A stretch of 29,348 nucleotides of DNA from Silene noctiflora (Eukaryota > Streptophyta > Magnoliopsida > Caryophyllales > Caryophyllaceae), in the NCBI GenBank assembly GCA_009801015.1, contig VHZZ01000099.1, positions 259,498 to 288,845 of the forward strand, read 5' to 3'. The notes under the pieces are model-generated. The model was not told the origin of the DNA and did no database searches. It saw only the letters and a list, made by a program, of their open reading frames with translations. The position numbers and the translations under genes were made by a program. Below, piece by piece: positions 10,226-19,699 of the stretch; the first letter of the stretch is position 1; every line of letters begins with the position of its first letter.

Positions 10226-12002
10226 CTAGTCTTGTTCGGACGTTGGATGCCGATTTCCGATGGCCTGTAGTACAACTTGCCTTACTACCTGTGCATCGAC
10301 AATTTCTCCGCCTCCATCATCACCCTACCGAAAACATGTGATCCAATTAGGGTTATAAAAATTTTCAGTTTCTGTTCAACAAACAAATTCACGTGAAAAA
10401 GAGGTAAAATAAATATTGAAGTACGGTCTTAACTTCAAACGACAAAAATATTAAGTATCATTTTATAATAAAAAAATTATAACTAAAATGATTACTTTCT
10501 AACAATAAACTGATGATAACTTTTTATCATGCAATGTTATCGTAAAATGGTTATATTTTGTCCTCTTAAATTTAAATTTAGATGGATACAGCCGTTTGAA
10601 ATGAGAATTTGGCACGGAAAAAATCCCCAGCATTGGTGCATGGTCCATGAGTATAAAACAAAGAATATTCACATGTCATAACTTTTGTTTGAGGAAAACA
10701 AAAACCTAGTCTTGGCATATGATACTCATAAATCATAATCAAGGTAAAGATATGGGCTTCTTTTGTTGGCATTTTCAATATGATCGAAGTATGCAAATGT
10801 CATGTGTGTATGTGTAAGGTTAAGGTTAAATTTTGGGATGAAATGTTGAAGAAATTACCAACATATTTAGGTTATTTACAAAGTTAATTAATAATCTTAA
10901 AGTTTTTACAATTAATCAAGTGATACGATTATGTGACACGGGTACATAAGGAAAAATTAAATCGAGGCTCGAATCGTTGATTATATTATTCTGGCATAGA
11001 ATCGATTATGACATTTATTTTGACCAGGCAATTGGGTAAGATAGAAATTTCATGATACGAATTAAAATAAAGCATATGTTCCAATTTTAATATAGAAAAC
11101 TAACATTGGATTTGATAGATACTCTTGATGAAATAATGAAATAACATCGTATAATAACCGACTTTAATATAAGTTTATTATGAGTCATAACCTATAATTT
11201 CAGCCTATGAATCGCCATGTCGTGACCTATCTAAAATGATGTGTTTCAATTCAGATTCGGACACAAGTTCATGAGGGATAATAAAGATTAGATTGTGTGA
11301 CAACATAAAAGGGTACGATAAAAATAGAAACGGAGACGACATACTTCAACGCTGATCGCTTCCAATTGGAATTTATCGGCACAGGATGCACTAGCTTCAA
11401 CTACATTAAGATTAAGTTCTTCAAAAGCTTCAAGAATAGAAACCAGTAGACCTGGACAACTTTTCCCTGAATATACATTTATAAGAAATCCTTTCTTTAG
11501 GGTTTCTACTGTAACCTGCACAATGTATGCATTACATTTATTAGCATATTACAATCCCAGTAAGATAATGACATAATATATTAAACAAATGATCAGAACG
11601 GAAGGAATAATAATTTGAAAATTGTTACCGAGGGTATTGTGTCTTGATTGTTTGAACTTTGTGTACCATCTGCAATATCTTGATTCAGACGTTCAACCTT
11701 CTCCTTAAGCTGTTCTATGTATTTTGATGCATCGACGATGATGGAAGTGTCATTATCCTGACATAATAATACCATAATTTACAGAAAGCTCATAATTAAA
11801 TTACGATCATATATCGAGGTTTTCGCTTAAATGAAAACCCTCTTGCAGAGAGGCGTAAATAAATGACTGAGACGGGAAAATGACTGAAAGAAAAACAAAA
11901 TGCAAAGAGAATTAGAATTACTGCATGAGAGTTAGTGATGGAACGAAGAAGCTGCAGTTTCTCATGCAGTGCTGCTGCTCTAATGTGCTCCCTGGAAACC
12001 AT
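10226..12002 (-). CDS. HLH/ACT-like regulator, At2g40435/At3g56220 family (SCREAM-like)
   Basis: The coding sequence joins four exons on the minus strand: 12002-11922, 11757-11629, 11515-11345 and 10324-10226. All introns are GT-AG in phase 0, giving 480 nt and 159 residues. The start is the ATG at 12002-12000, about 90 bases downstream of a TATA box, and the protein begins MVSREHIRAAALHEKL. Residues about 5-50 form a helix-loop-helix (LHEKLQLLRSITNSHA, then SIIVDASKYIEQLKEKV). The N-terminus lacks the His-Glu-Arg DNA-contact residues of classical bHLH basic regions, so direct E-box binding is doubtful. Residues about 71-120 form an ACT-like domain (VTVETLKKGFLINVYSG, then PGLLVSILEAFEELNLNVVE), a fold used for dimerisation in plant bHLH proteins. 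The last exon ends in a helix, VDAQVVRQVVLQAI. Length and layout fit the family, which I know only as uncharacterised or SCREAM-like regulators. Function as a dimer partner in the nucleus is inference. Confidence 0.9.
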
Positions 12003-12090
12003 GATTATATTTCACAATAATTCCTTCTCTTTTGCTTAAGAATTCAATCCTTTTCCTCCCTATCACGCACTCTGCAAGTTCTCTGAGGTT

Positions 12091-12100
12091 TATTTATAAA
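12091..12100 (-). promoter_or_regulatory. TATA box of the HLH/ACT-like gene
   Basis: The minus strand reads TTTATAAATA here, about 90 bases upstream of the ATG. This is a normal plant spacing for a short 5' UTR of roughly 60 bases. Confidence 0.6.
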
Positions 12101-12354
12101 GGGGATGTATGTGCTCTCATATCATATGATCAACCTTTGTTTGCTTCCCAAATGACTGCCCCAGTTTCATCACATCATATTTAAATTACTCCCAATTAGA
12201 GTGATTTTACATGACTGCCCTTTATGTTTATTCTATGTGAAATTGTTGCGGTTATTTAAGGATAATGGTCAGTGCATTTTCCTATATAAAATGAAAGACA
12301 ATTTTGACCATTATTTGTTGGAGTATTTGTTTTTATTCTGTATAAAAGGTAGGC
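12101..12354. promoter_or_regulatory. upstream region of the HLH/ACT-like gene
   Basis: AT-rich, repeat-free sequence between the TATA box and the first repeat array. It is the likely proximal promoter by position. I can defend no specific binding motif. Confidence 0.35.
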
Positions 12355-12555
12355 ATGTTTTGTTCGGCTGAATGAAACTAAGCTAAACTAAATTGAGCTG
12401 AATTGAATTGAATGAAGTTGAACTAAATTGAAATTTTCAGAGATAAATAGAGCTGAAATAAGTTGAGCTGAACTGAAGTAAGTTGAAGTGGCTGGAGTGG
12501 GCTGAAGTTAGCTAAATGAGAGTTGAAATTAAGCCGAAAAAAACAGAGACTAATA
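12355..12555 (+). repeat. degenerate GAACTGAA/GAGCTGAA array, copy 1
   Basis: About 180 bases made of loosely repeated 5-6-base words (AACTGAA, AGCTGAA, AATTGAA, AAGTTGA), preceded by GGCATGTTTTGTTCGGCTGAA. An array of the same kind lies in inverted orientation at about 18795-18935. The terminus resembles those of small hAT-like elements, but no target duplication is visible. Confidence 0.65.
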
Positions 12556-12559
12556 AGAG

Positions 12560-12660
12560 GTTTGTACTCGTGGTGGTGTGTTGTAGTAAAGATGGCAAGG
12601 ATCTTAGGTTCAATTCTTCCCAAGCGCAATCGCAAGCTTGTAGGAGTTATAAAATAACCT
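12560..12660 (+). mobile_element. tRNA-derived SINE-like fragment
   Basis: A box-A-like stretch (GTACTCGTGGTGGTGTG, about 12564-12580) is followed about 30 bases later by a good box B (AGGTTCAATTCTTCC, 12606-12620). This is the internal Pol III promoter layout of plant SINEs. It does not fold into a full tRNA. The ends are not defined. Confidence 0.4.
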
Positions 12661-12858
12661 CAAAGTCTTAGGCTATACCTTCTACTTTTCTAGACTTCAG
12701 GTTTATTTTCATGATAAATAAATAGATAACCTATTATACATGGTTTATAAGCTATCACATATGTCCTAGATTTTACCTATCTAGACATGCTTTAATTTGT
12801 ACAAAAAACAGCGATTGATTTAAGTTCTCCTGTCATAAAAGAAATATTATAATCAGAG

Positions 12859-13010
12859 GCAGTGATAGATCTAGGGTGTTAGCAGAGGCGCTCACTCCTT
12901 TTGGTGATCAGAAACTTTTTTCGAGTTTTCCCTATACCATTATCCGTTCGCGGTTCGCTTTCGCTGAGATTTTCCGTCCTCATTGAAGTCAATTCCTGGC
13001 TCTACCACTA
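12859..13010. mobile_element. small MITE-like element
   Basis: Imperfect terminal inverted repeats: AGTGATAGATCTAGG at the left against AGTGGTAGAGCCAGG at the right (reverse complement), 12 of 15 matching. They enclose about 120 non-coding bases. The GTGGTAGAGCCAGGA-type end is a frequent repeat terminus in plants. The superfamily is unknown. Confidence 0.45.
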
Positions 13011-13685
13011 ATTAGAGGTCTCCCATCATTAGTCTCCCAATCAATATTTAAAAGGGACAAACGTAATTGACTAAAATGTAAGTAATATTTACTAACAATC
13101 TCCATTGTTTCAAAATGTAAAATGTACCAAGTGATTAAAATAGTGGTAAGGTGAATTGTATAGAATCAAAAAGGATTATCAAATACTTAATAATTATAAA
13201 ATCAATTTCACTAAAACTAAATCAATGTCTTAATCCATCACTATAATCCTCAACTTGCACATGCACCATCAACTTCATTGCTACATTTCCAAATATTTAT
13301 GATTATAAATGTTTTATGATAATTAATTAATGTATTGCATTGCTATATGGTCTTAGAATATCTTCTATAATAATACTTTCAACTCAAATATAATTCTAAA
13401 AATGTTGGTTTGATAAATCGCTTTCATTATCCTTGTTGTAATTGGACACCGACCTAATCTTTTAGCATGCCCAAATCATGTTTAAGAAGAATTTTGTGTT
13501 AAGATAACAATTATTAACATTATTGCATCAAGTATATATTCAAGTATTTATTACCACATCCCTTCAAAGGGCTACTTGATTAATACATGAGATTGTGTCA
13601 TCATTGTATGAGATAACTTAACTTTTATTCATTTATGTAAAATGATTAATTGCTCAAATTAACTTTAATTAACAAATCGACCGGT
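13011..13685. other. intergenic AT-rich stretch, nothing recognised
   Basis: No open frame, repeat array or RNA signature that I can support. The base composition is very AT-rich. Confidence 0.55.
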
Positions 13686-13689
13686 TCGG

Positions 13690-14060
13690 TTTGGTAAGGC
13701 ATTTTAGGTAGACCAAAGTAATTTATTTATTTGACCAAAAATTTAGCTACCTAGTCTATTTGCAAGGGTTTGACAAGTAACTTATTTAATTAAATAAATT
13801 ATCTGAAATAAAATGCTACCTAGGGTAACATTTGAGAAATAAGGTACTCGATCGTATTTAATCTTTCCTTTTTTACCCATTTAATACATAATATTAAATA
13901 AGTATTGTATCATTTTACGTCATTTCACCAATAACCAGCTACCTTTTCAGTTGGTTTGTCAATTTTTTTTATATAATCAGTTATCTTATATATCAGCTTC
14001 TAAATTTCAACTACTTTATCATTTACCTTTTCAAATTTTAGTTAGTTTTTGAAATTTCAG
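13690..14060. mobile_element. fold-back MITE-like remnant
   Basis: GGTAAGGCATTTTAGGTAG (about 13695) and TAATTTATTTATTTGACC are echoed in reverse complement around 13790-13830 (GGTAGCATTTTA, TAATTTATTTAATTAAATA). CAGCTACCTTTTCAG and further CAGCTA/TTTCAGTT words follow to about 14060. This is typical of degraded fold-back MITEs rich in AGCTACC words. The ends are uncertain. Confidence 0.35.
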
Positions 14061-14075
14061 CTAACTTTTTTTTTA

Positions 14076-14145
14076 TCTTAATCATTTGTTTATCTTTGTA
14101 GTATTTTAATAGATAAATAAATGATAATTAAGACAGAGGGACTAC
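14076..14145. mobile_element. mini Stowaway-like MITE
   Basis: The left arm TCTTAATCATTTGTTTATCT is closely matched by the inverted right arm AGATAAATAAATGATAATTA, followed by AGACAGAGGGACTAC, the Stowaway-type end. The element is nearly all arms, with about 15 bases between them. The left terminal bases are worn. Confidence 0.5.
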
Positions 14146-14595
14146 TTACATTGAATTTCATACTAGAAGTTAAGTTGATCTAACTTGATTTTTATCAATG
14201 CTTTCACCCTCATTAGAGTTTGTATAAATTCAATGAAATTACATCCAAAGGATGAATGCTATCCCAAATTTCTATACATATTCGGATAAACAATGCACTA
14301 AAATTTACCACCCTATTTTATGAGCTATAATAGAAGTATGTATATATAGAATTTTGACTATTCTAAAAGTTAATCTTGGCTTCCACCCCATAAATTGTAT
14401 GCATTAAAATTGAGACATACTTTGATAATATAAGAGTTGGATGATTATCATTAAGACTCGTAATATAAGCAGAGATGAAGTTAAGCACAAGCTGATCAGG
14501 CCATGACCCTAACGAATTTGATAAAAAAAAAAAACTATGATTTGAATATACGTAAAATATATGTTTTGCCCCTAGGTAAAATTCAAACCTAGCTT
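14146..14595. other. intergenic stretch, probable old repeat remnants
   Basis: No gene is recognised. TCTTGGCTTCCACCCC (about 14373) and AACCTAGCTTCGTCCTG (about 14587) resemble CCTGGCTTCGCC-type transposon edges. That is too weak for an element call. Confidence 0.35.
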
Positions 14596-14629
14596 CGTCC
14601 TGAAGGCCTAAAGGGCGGCCTTCAGGACG
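14596..14629. repeat. perfect 13-bp inverted repeat, GC-rich
   Basis: CGTCCTGAAGGCC (14596-14608) and GGCCTTCAGGACG (14617-14629) are exact reverse complements with an 8-base loop. They lie in AT-rich surroundings. A rho-type terminator is not relevant in a plant nucleus. It may be a transposon sub-terminal hairpin. Confidence 0.8.
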
Positions 14630-14669
14630 GTCCACGTAAAATGAAGATGAAATGATTGGGTGATAAGTA

Positions 14670-14682
14670 GGGGGGGGGGGGG
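14670..14682. repeat. G13 homopolymer
   Basis: Thirteen consecutive G residues, followed by purine-rich, G-run-containing sequence to about 14770. Length errors are likely here in any assembly. Confidence 0.9.
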
Positions 14683-15671
14683 AGAGTAAGAAGGAAAAAA
14701 GGTCGATGGGGAGAAGAGAATCAAAGACTCGTGATCAAGAGAAGAGAGTTGGGGGGGTTGGGGTTGGGTTGGCAGTAGTGAAGGAGCCATCGAAACTCGA
14801 AAGCAGTGAAGGAAACGTCAAAACGGGATGTTTTAGTTTTGGGTTATGATTCTTGAATGCCTCCAAACATTCCTCACGGGGGTCTTTTTTTTTTTTATTT
14901 TGTTGATGGATGGACTCCCTCTTTCTCTTGTATTCTTCCTTCTTACTATTACTTCATCCCCTTTCAGATTTGTCCTCTCTCCACACGTGCCTTTTTGTAG
15001 GTCATACCCGAGATTTCGAGCCTAATCGATCTTGTGTTCTTTCACCGCTTCACTTAGATGTTGTGTTGCGTGTTTAATATGACTCGTGGTCGACGTTATA
15101 TTAAACCAGATACGTGTTTGGTTTACCGAAACCTTAATATGTTATTTCAACGCTTCACTATTACTTTATCCCATTTGAGATCTCTTATGGTGCATGTCGA
15201 ATGTCCCTTTATTTAGTCGATACCATGTCGCATTAGACATTGTCTAGACTAATTTGAATGTCAAAAACTCAGATAATATATGTATGATCGAACATACATA
15301 GAAACGTGTTAGCTCATATATGTTTTATGTGAGATTATACTCTAGAGTGTGAGTATTCTGAAAATGAAATGTATAATTTATGTTGTATGTGTGACTAAAA
15401 AGAATTTAAGTATTTGAAAATAAGTTATTTAGATATGGGATTTAAATTGTGAAAAATCTTGCGATCAAACCACATGAAAAATCGAAATCCAGCAATGTAC
15501 TCATTTTTTATGGGAAGATTTTGAATTGTGTCTACAAGAGGTTAATAACAAGAATAAATGGTACGCATTATTAAATCTTTCTGTAAAAACTTTTTTAAGA
15601 AAAATTTAACTTAATCGACAAATGTTCAATAACAAGGACATATAATACACACTGTTAAAATCCAAGCAAGG
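14683..15671. other. intergenic stretch with weak internal repeats
   Basis: No gene is recognised. A 9-bp inverted repeat GTTTAATAT/ATATTAAAC lies at 15072-15106. AATTTATGTTGTATGTGTGA at about 15375 recurs at about 15735, a direct repeat 360 bases apart. Confidence 0.45.
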
Positions 15672-15697
15672 TAGGTGGCAGTGGCAGTGGCAGTGGC
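15672..15697. repeat. (GTGGCA)4 microsatellite
   Basis: Four GTGGCA hexamers in tandem (the last variant GTGGCAATGG), followed by unrelated sequence. Confidence 0.85.
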
Positions 15698-15954
15698 AAT
15701 GGTAATGCAATGTACTTATTTTCTACAAACAGAGAATTTATGTTGTATGTGTGACTACAAGAGGCACGATCTCGTCCCAACCACGGCCATTGCCACCACC
15801 ATCAACCTTTCTTTACTCCACAATTAGCCTTAATAATCTTGCAACCAATTCTGTAACTTTGTTCTTGTTGTCTTTCTTCCCAATTTATCCACCCTGTGAA
15901 AAATTACATGTAGGTCTTCGACATCAGAGAAATAGAAAAGAGTGATCTAGCTTA

Positions 15955-16290
15955 TAGCTCAAGGGGCTACTCTACTCATTGTCAATTGGTTCTGGAATAG
16001 ACACTCTCTCCTTCTCGACGGGCGCGACCCAAACCCATATCGATCTAACACACCCTTAAGTAAATCCGTTTTCTACTCTATGCCTCACTTGAGTCACTTC
16101 TCATATTCCTTGCTTTCAATATATTTATTTACACATGTATCCTTGCTTTCAATATATTTATTTACACATGTAAGGATCTCACAGTAGAAAATTAGAGAAG
16201 AGAATTCCACTATATAAAGCAATGAGCTACTCCTTATATCACCAATTAATTTTAGAATGGGACCCACACCCGTTGTTGAATTTAACATCT
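15955..16290. mobile_element. two LTR promoter-like fragments
   Basis: GGGCTACTCTACTCATTG with CAATTGGTTCTGGAATAG (about 15964-16002) and GAGCTACTCCTTATATCA with CAATTAATTTTAGAATGGGA (about 16222-16262) are diverged copies of the same segment, roughly 70 percent alike. The second is preceded by CTATATAAAGCAATG. This TATA-AGC-GGGCTACTCC-AATTGGTTTTAGAATGGGA layout is familiar from plant LTR and TRIM promoters. No flanking ends are recoverable, so these are fossils only. Confidence 0.35.
16108..16171. repeat. 33-bp tandem duplication
   Basis: CCTTGCTTTCAATATATTTA and the following bases to ACATGTA occur twice back to back (16108-16140 and 16141-16171) without a visible difference. This indicates a recent duplication inside the LTR-like stretch. 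Confidence 0.95.
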
Positions 16291-16344
16291 ACGAGTACGA
16301 TATAAAGTGGTGTATATACTACGAATATTACCTCTTATAACACC

Positions 16345-16440
16345 TAAATGCAACTAGGTTAATTGGTAAAGACGTAAAGTCATAATAGATGATACTCATG
16401 ATGTATTTGAAATTCCGTCAGCATCAAAATCACCCATGTA
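16345..16440 (+). mobile_element. tRNA-derived SINE-like fragment
   Basis: Box A-like TAGGTTAATTGG followed by TAAAG (from 16355), then a box B-like TATTTGAAATTCC (about 16404-16416) about 50 bases downstream. It resembles the TAGCTTAATTGGTAAAG/GTTCGAATTCC heads of plant SINEs. Box B is degenerate and the 3' end is undefined. Confidence 0.45.
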
Positions 16441-17404
16441 CCTCGCTTTACAACAAAATACTCCTACAGAATAAGTTGCCCGAAAATATATAACCCTCAT
16501 ACAGTAACAGTATTAGGCAAAATGGGAAAAAATAATACAAGAAGCAAGGAATGGAGTACAGCAACAGAAAAAAGAATATTGATAATTACAAACTCAGATC
16601 ACAAGCGTAAGCATATTTCCATTGCACCCCACAAATTGACTGTAATCGCTCTCAGCCATCAACCACAGCTAGCCATCTCCCATTCCATATCTTCCCTCCC
16701 ATTCCTGTCACAAATTTTACCTTATTTCAGAATAAAAATTTACAACCCTAGCTCCAAAATAATGCTATTATTATTATTCAGAATTCTCATTAAAACCTAC
16801 TCATCATCATCTGTATCTTATATTCTTCAGAACATCCTTGATCTGATCAAAGTTTCGGTTCTTAAGTCATTGAATTCGCGCTGTAGGCGTCTTGGTTAAC
16901 CTACAGCCAAAACTACGGAGTATGCATCCAAATCTGCATTATTTTGAAGCTAAAAACTTTGCTATATCGCTTGTGTTTCGGTACTCGTTGCCAAGTTGTG
17001 ACGACAAAGGGTTCAGAACAAAAATGGACAGACTGAAAACAAACAGAAAATACTTGAATTATTTGATCAAGGAAACTCCAAATAATACGTATGAAGAGAT
17101 AGTATATCTGTGTATGTATTAGAATATAGACTATGAATGAAGGAAGTATTTCTGTAATTTCTCCAAGAGAAAAATTGTCTGAATATGAGATGGACAAATC
17201 TAATGAACCCACATATTCACATGTGTGCCAATTAATCATCACTACACAACAATAAACTCCATGCACATACCCTGCTCAACCTTTGTCCCTTGCCTTCCAT
17301 ATTATGCTATACCTCATTTACTACTTAGATTCTAGCTTCATCACTTACCTATTTCTTTCACCCTCTAATTTCATCTTTTCTACTATCTACTTGTTCTAGC
17401 TAGA
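16441..17404. other. intergenic stretch, nothing recognised
   Basis: The longest frame (16522-16899, plus) has a basic, low-complexity translation with no domain I know, and the overlapping minus frame (16913-17266) is no better. No repeat family is recognised, so this is one of the cleaner unique stretches of the interval. Confidence 0.5.
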
Positions 17405-18000
17405 CCATTAACTCGAGACTCTTCGAATCCAATCAGAGCGCGATGTCCTCTTATGGTTAATCAGCAATGTGTACTATATAGACCTAGTAAAGCTGACCCG
17501 ACCAGTAATCATTACCCATGCTGGTCACAAGTGTATATATTACTAGACCTAGTAAAGCTGACTCGGCCAGTAATCATTACCCATGCAGGTCACAAGTGTT
17601 TATATTACCAGACTTAGCTAGTAAAACCGAGTCAATTAGTAATCCATATAGACGAGCACAAACATGACCTCAAACTTGAGTGTCTTCTAATCCAATCACA
17701 ACGATGTGATTGGATTAGATGACCCAACCGGTAATCGAATAGATGAGCTCAGACATGACCATAGTGATGTCTTCATATGGTTATTGAGCAATGTGTACCA
17801 CGTAGAATACACCTTACCATTACCCATGCAAGTCATAAGTGAATATACTACTAGACCTAGTAAAACTAACCCGATATAAGCAATCATTACCCATGCAGGT
17901 CACAAGTGTACATATATCACCAGACCAAGTAGAACTGACCCAACCAGTAATCGAGTAGACGAGCCCAAACATGACCTCAAACTCGAGTTCTAGATCATCA
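17405..18000. repeat. higher-order tandem repeat, about 65-bp units
   Basis: A unit of about 65 bases with GACCTAGTAAAGCTGACCCG, then CCAGTAATCATTACCCATGC and AGGTCACAAGTG recurs. GACCTAG-type starts lie at 17481, 17546, 17611, 17854 and 17923. A flanking segment (CTAATCCAATC, GATGTCTTC, ATGGTTATTGAGCAATGTGTAC) also recurs about 324 bases apart (17464 against 17788). CAAACATGACCTCAAACT occurs at about 17660 and 17967. The block therefore looks like two rounds of duplication, small units inside a larger one. Confidence 0.85.
17686..17719. repeat. perfect 14-bp hairpin at the centre of the tandem repeat
   Basis: TCTAATCCAATCAC (17686-17699) and GTGATTGGATTAGA (17706-17719) are exact reverse complements with a 6-base loop. 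The hairpin sits where the first set of 65-bp units gives way to the second, so it could mark a rearrangement joint. Confidence 0.9.
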
Positions 18001-18790
18001 ACTCCTAAATGACTCGATAATAACAAACGCGAGACATATATACTCAAACCGATCTTAATGGTAAAATAATGAAAGTACGTACAATGTACATTTTAAAAAT
18101 AGTTGAATAGTATGATTAGGAATTTGACAAAACTCAAATTTCAGTATTTTGTTGATGAGCGTGACTTGATGCTTATCGTAACCATGACGGTAAGAATACA
18201 AACCAGAATTTTTGTCTTGATACATCTGGAAGCACATCAATTTTCCCTTATAATTTTCAATGCATTGCCCAAAACATTTGTATTTTACAAATAATTCTAA
18301 TCATTTTGGATGTGTGCGATCCAGCAAGCTTCACCACTAATTAGTATAATTATTATTCAAGATTGAAGGGAATTTTTGGCACATTATTACTAGCGCTGTT
18401 GAAGTTGTACGTACACAAAAGGTTCATGCTAAATCAGAACTCGGTACTATCTAATGACGCCCTAAAATTCTCTTTTTTATGGAGTACGAAAAAATATAAA
18501 AGAGAAAAAAAGACTCTTAATTGCTTAATTAATCAGATTGTATTGTACCTAATTCTTTGTGTGTATCAAACATGCGATGCCCAAATAATACTCCATAATC
18601 TTCCTACGTGAATTCACTTCCGATATGAATCAAACAACCCCTTTATTTTCCGTTCTAAGCCAAAAATATGGCCACAATTGCATTTAAATACACATTAGTT
18701 ACTTACAATTTCGTCTAAATAACATATCTTCAACAATATTTTACCTAAACTCGATGATATCGTCTAAATAATATATCTTTTTTTTTACTT
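18001..18790. other. intergenic AT-rich stretch, nothing recognised
   Basis: Only short frames without domain likeness (18103-18294 and 18363-18611). No repeat or RNA signature that I can support. Confidence 0.5.
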
Positions 18791-18960
18791 AATTTCAACT
18801 CATTTCAGTTCAATTCAGCTCTAATAAGTTCAGTTTAGTTCAGTTCAACTTTTCTCTTCATAAACTAACTCTTACTTTAGTTCGATTTAGCTCCATTAAA
18901 TTCAGTTCAATTCAGACAGTTTCAATCTAAAAGAACGGTGCTAACTAACCCATGACCTAA
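18791..18960 (-). repeat. degenerate TTCAGTTCAG array, copy 2
   Basis: CATTTCAGTTCAATTCAGCT, GTTCAGTTTAGTTCAGTTCA and TTCAGTTCAATTCAGAC recur with variants. It is the reverse-complement counterpart of the array at 12355-12555. The right end AGAACGGTGCTAAC corresponds loosely to the head of copy 1. The two copies are inverted relative to each other, about 6.4 kb apart. Confidence 0.65.
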
Positions 18961-19132
18961 ACTAACCTAACTTGATTAAAAATGATAAAAAAAGTAGTAA
19001 TATATAAGTGGTAACTCCTACAAAATAGGAGGTGGTGGTTGCAAAAAAGTTGGAGAATTGAAAGATTCCTAGCTCATCAGATTTTATTACCCTAGGTCAC
19101 ATGTTGTACAATGATTTATGCATATAAGGAAT

Positions 19133-19345
19133 GCTATAAGATTAGCATTAGCATTACTGTGAATGTCTAATCGACTAATCGTGTCGAGATTAGCTTAACT
19201 ACCACTTAATATAATACTTCTGAACCCATCAACAAGGTACTTATCACCATGATTAAACATCAAATGTGGAATTGCTATAAGATTAGCATTAGCATTACTG
19301 TGAATGTCTAATCGGCTAATCGTGTCGAGATTAGCTTAATTAACA
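19133..19345. repeat. direct repeat, about 75-bp unit spaced 141 bp
   Basis: GCTATAAGATTAGCATTAGC and the following bases, through TGAATGTCTAATCG and CTAATCGTGTCGAGATTAGC, occur at 19133 and again at 19274 with about one difference, then TTAATATAAT. A third partial copy (GCTATAAGATTATTAGCATTACTATGAA-like) lies at about 20384. The copies at 19274 and 20384 are each preceded by an ACATCA-type lead-in. Confidence 0.9.
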
Positions 19346-19592
19346 GCCTCTTAATATAATTATAATACTTTTGACGCTTTTTTTAACGTGTTAATAACTT
19401 AATTATAGAAAGTTTGCTGAGAATATATCATGAAAAATAGATATACAAACTCACATTTACCATAATTACTGAAATATTCTCACCAAACTTTTTCTAATTA
19501 AGCCCTAAGGGCACATGTTAGAAAATCCATACTTTTGAATCAATCAAAAACGTACTTAAATTATAACCATGATGAAACATCAAATGCCGAAA

Positions 19593-19690
19593 GCTATTTT
19601 TTTTGGTGTAAAGGGAGCACAAGTGCAGATATGTTGCTGGCAAGAAAATTGAACCCAAGCATCCCCTTACTACTAAGAGAATAAAAATTC
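19593..19690 (-). mobile_element. SINE-like fragment with A-tail
   Basis: On the minus strand a box B-like GGGTTCAATTTTC (19644-19656) is followed by CTTGCCAGCAACATATCTGC, ACTTGTGCTCCCTTTACACC and then an A-run (plus-strand T-run at 19595-19602). This matches the body and A-tail of a plant tRNA-derived SINE, as I remember such sequences. Box A is not convincing. Confidence 0.45.
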
Positions 19691-19699
19691 ACTTAGTTT

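Noticed and set aside
10578-10796. 72-codon minus-strand frame downstream of HLH exon 3
   Set aside because: It lies in intron 3 of the HLH/ACT-like gene and has no domain. The last exon was found instead at 10226-10324 with a clean acceptor.
12564-12640. Possible tRNA gene
   Set aside because: A- and B-box-like words are present but no cloverleaf can be formed, so it is kept only as a SINE-like fragment.
14608-14790. Minus-strand proline-rich frame (60 codons)
   Set aside because: It is the reverse complement of a G-rich low-complexity tract including G13, not a protein.
16807-16866. Minus-strand C-terminus-like peptide KNRNFDQIKDVLKNIRYR followed by stops
   Set aside because: Only about 19 codons are open. 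No acceptable upstream exon or family match could be found.
16522-16899. 125-codon open frame starting MGKNNTRSKEW
   Set aside because: Low-complexity, AT-driven translation with no domain, no codon bias and no support from splice-site context. It is most likely a chance frame.
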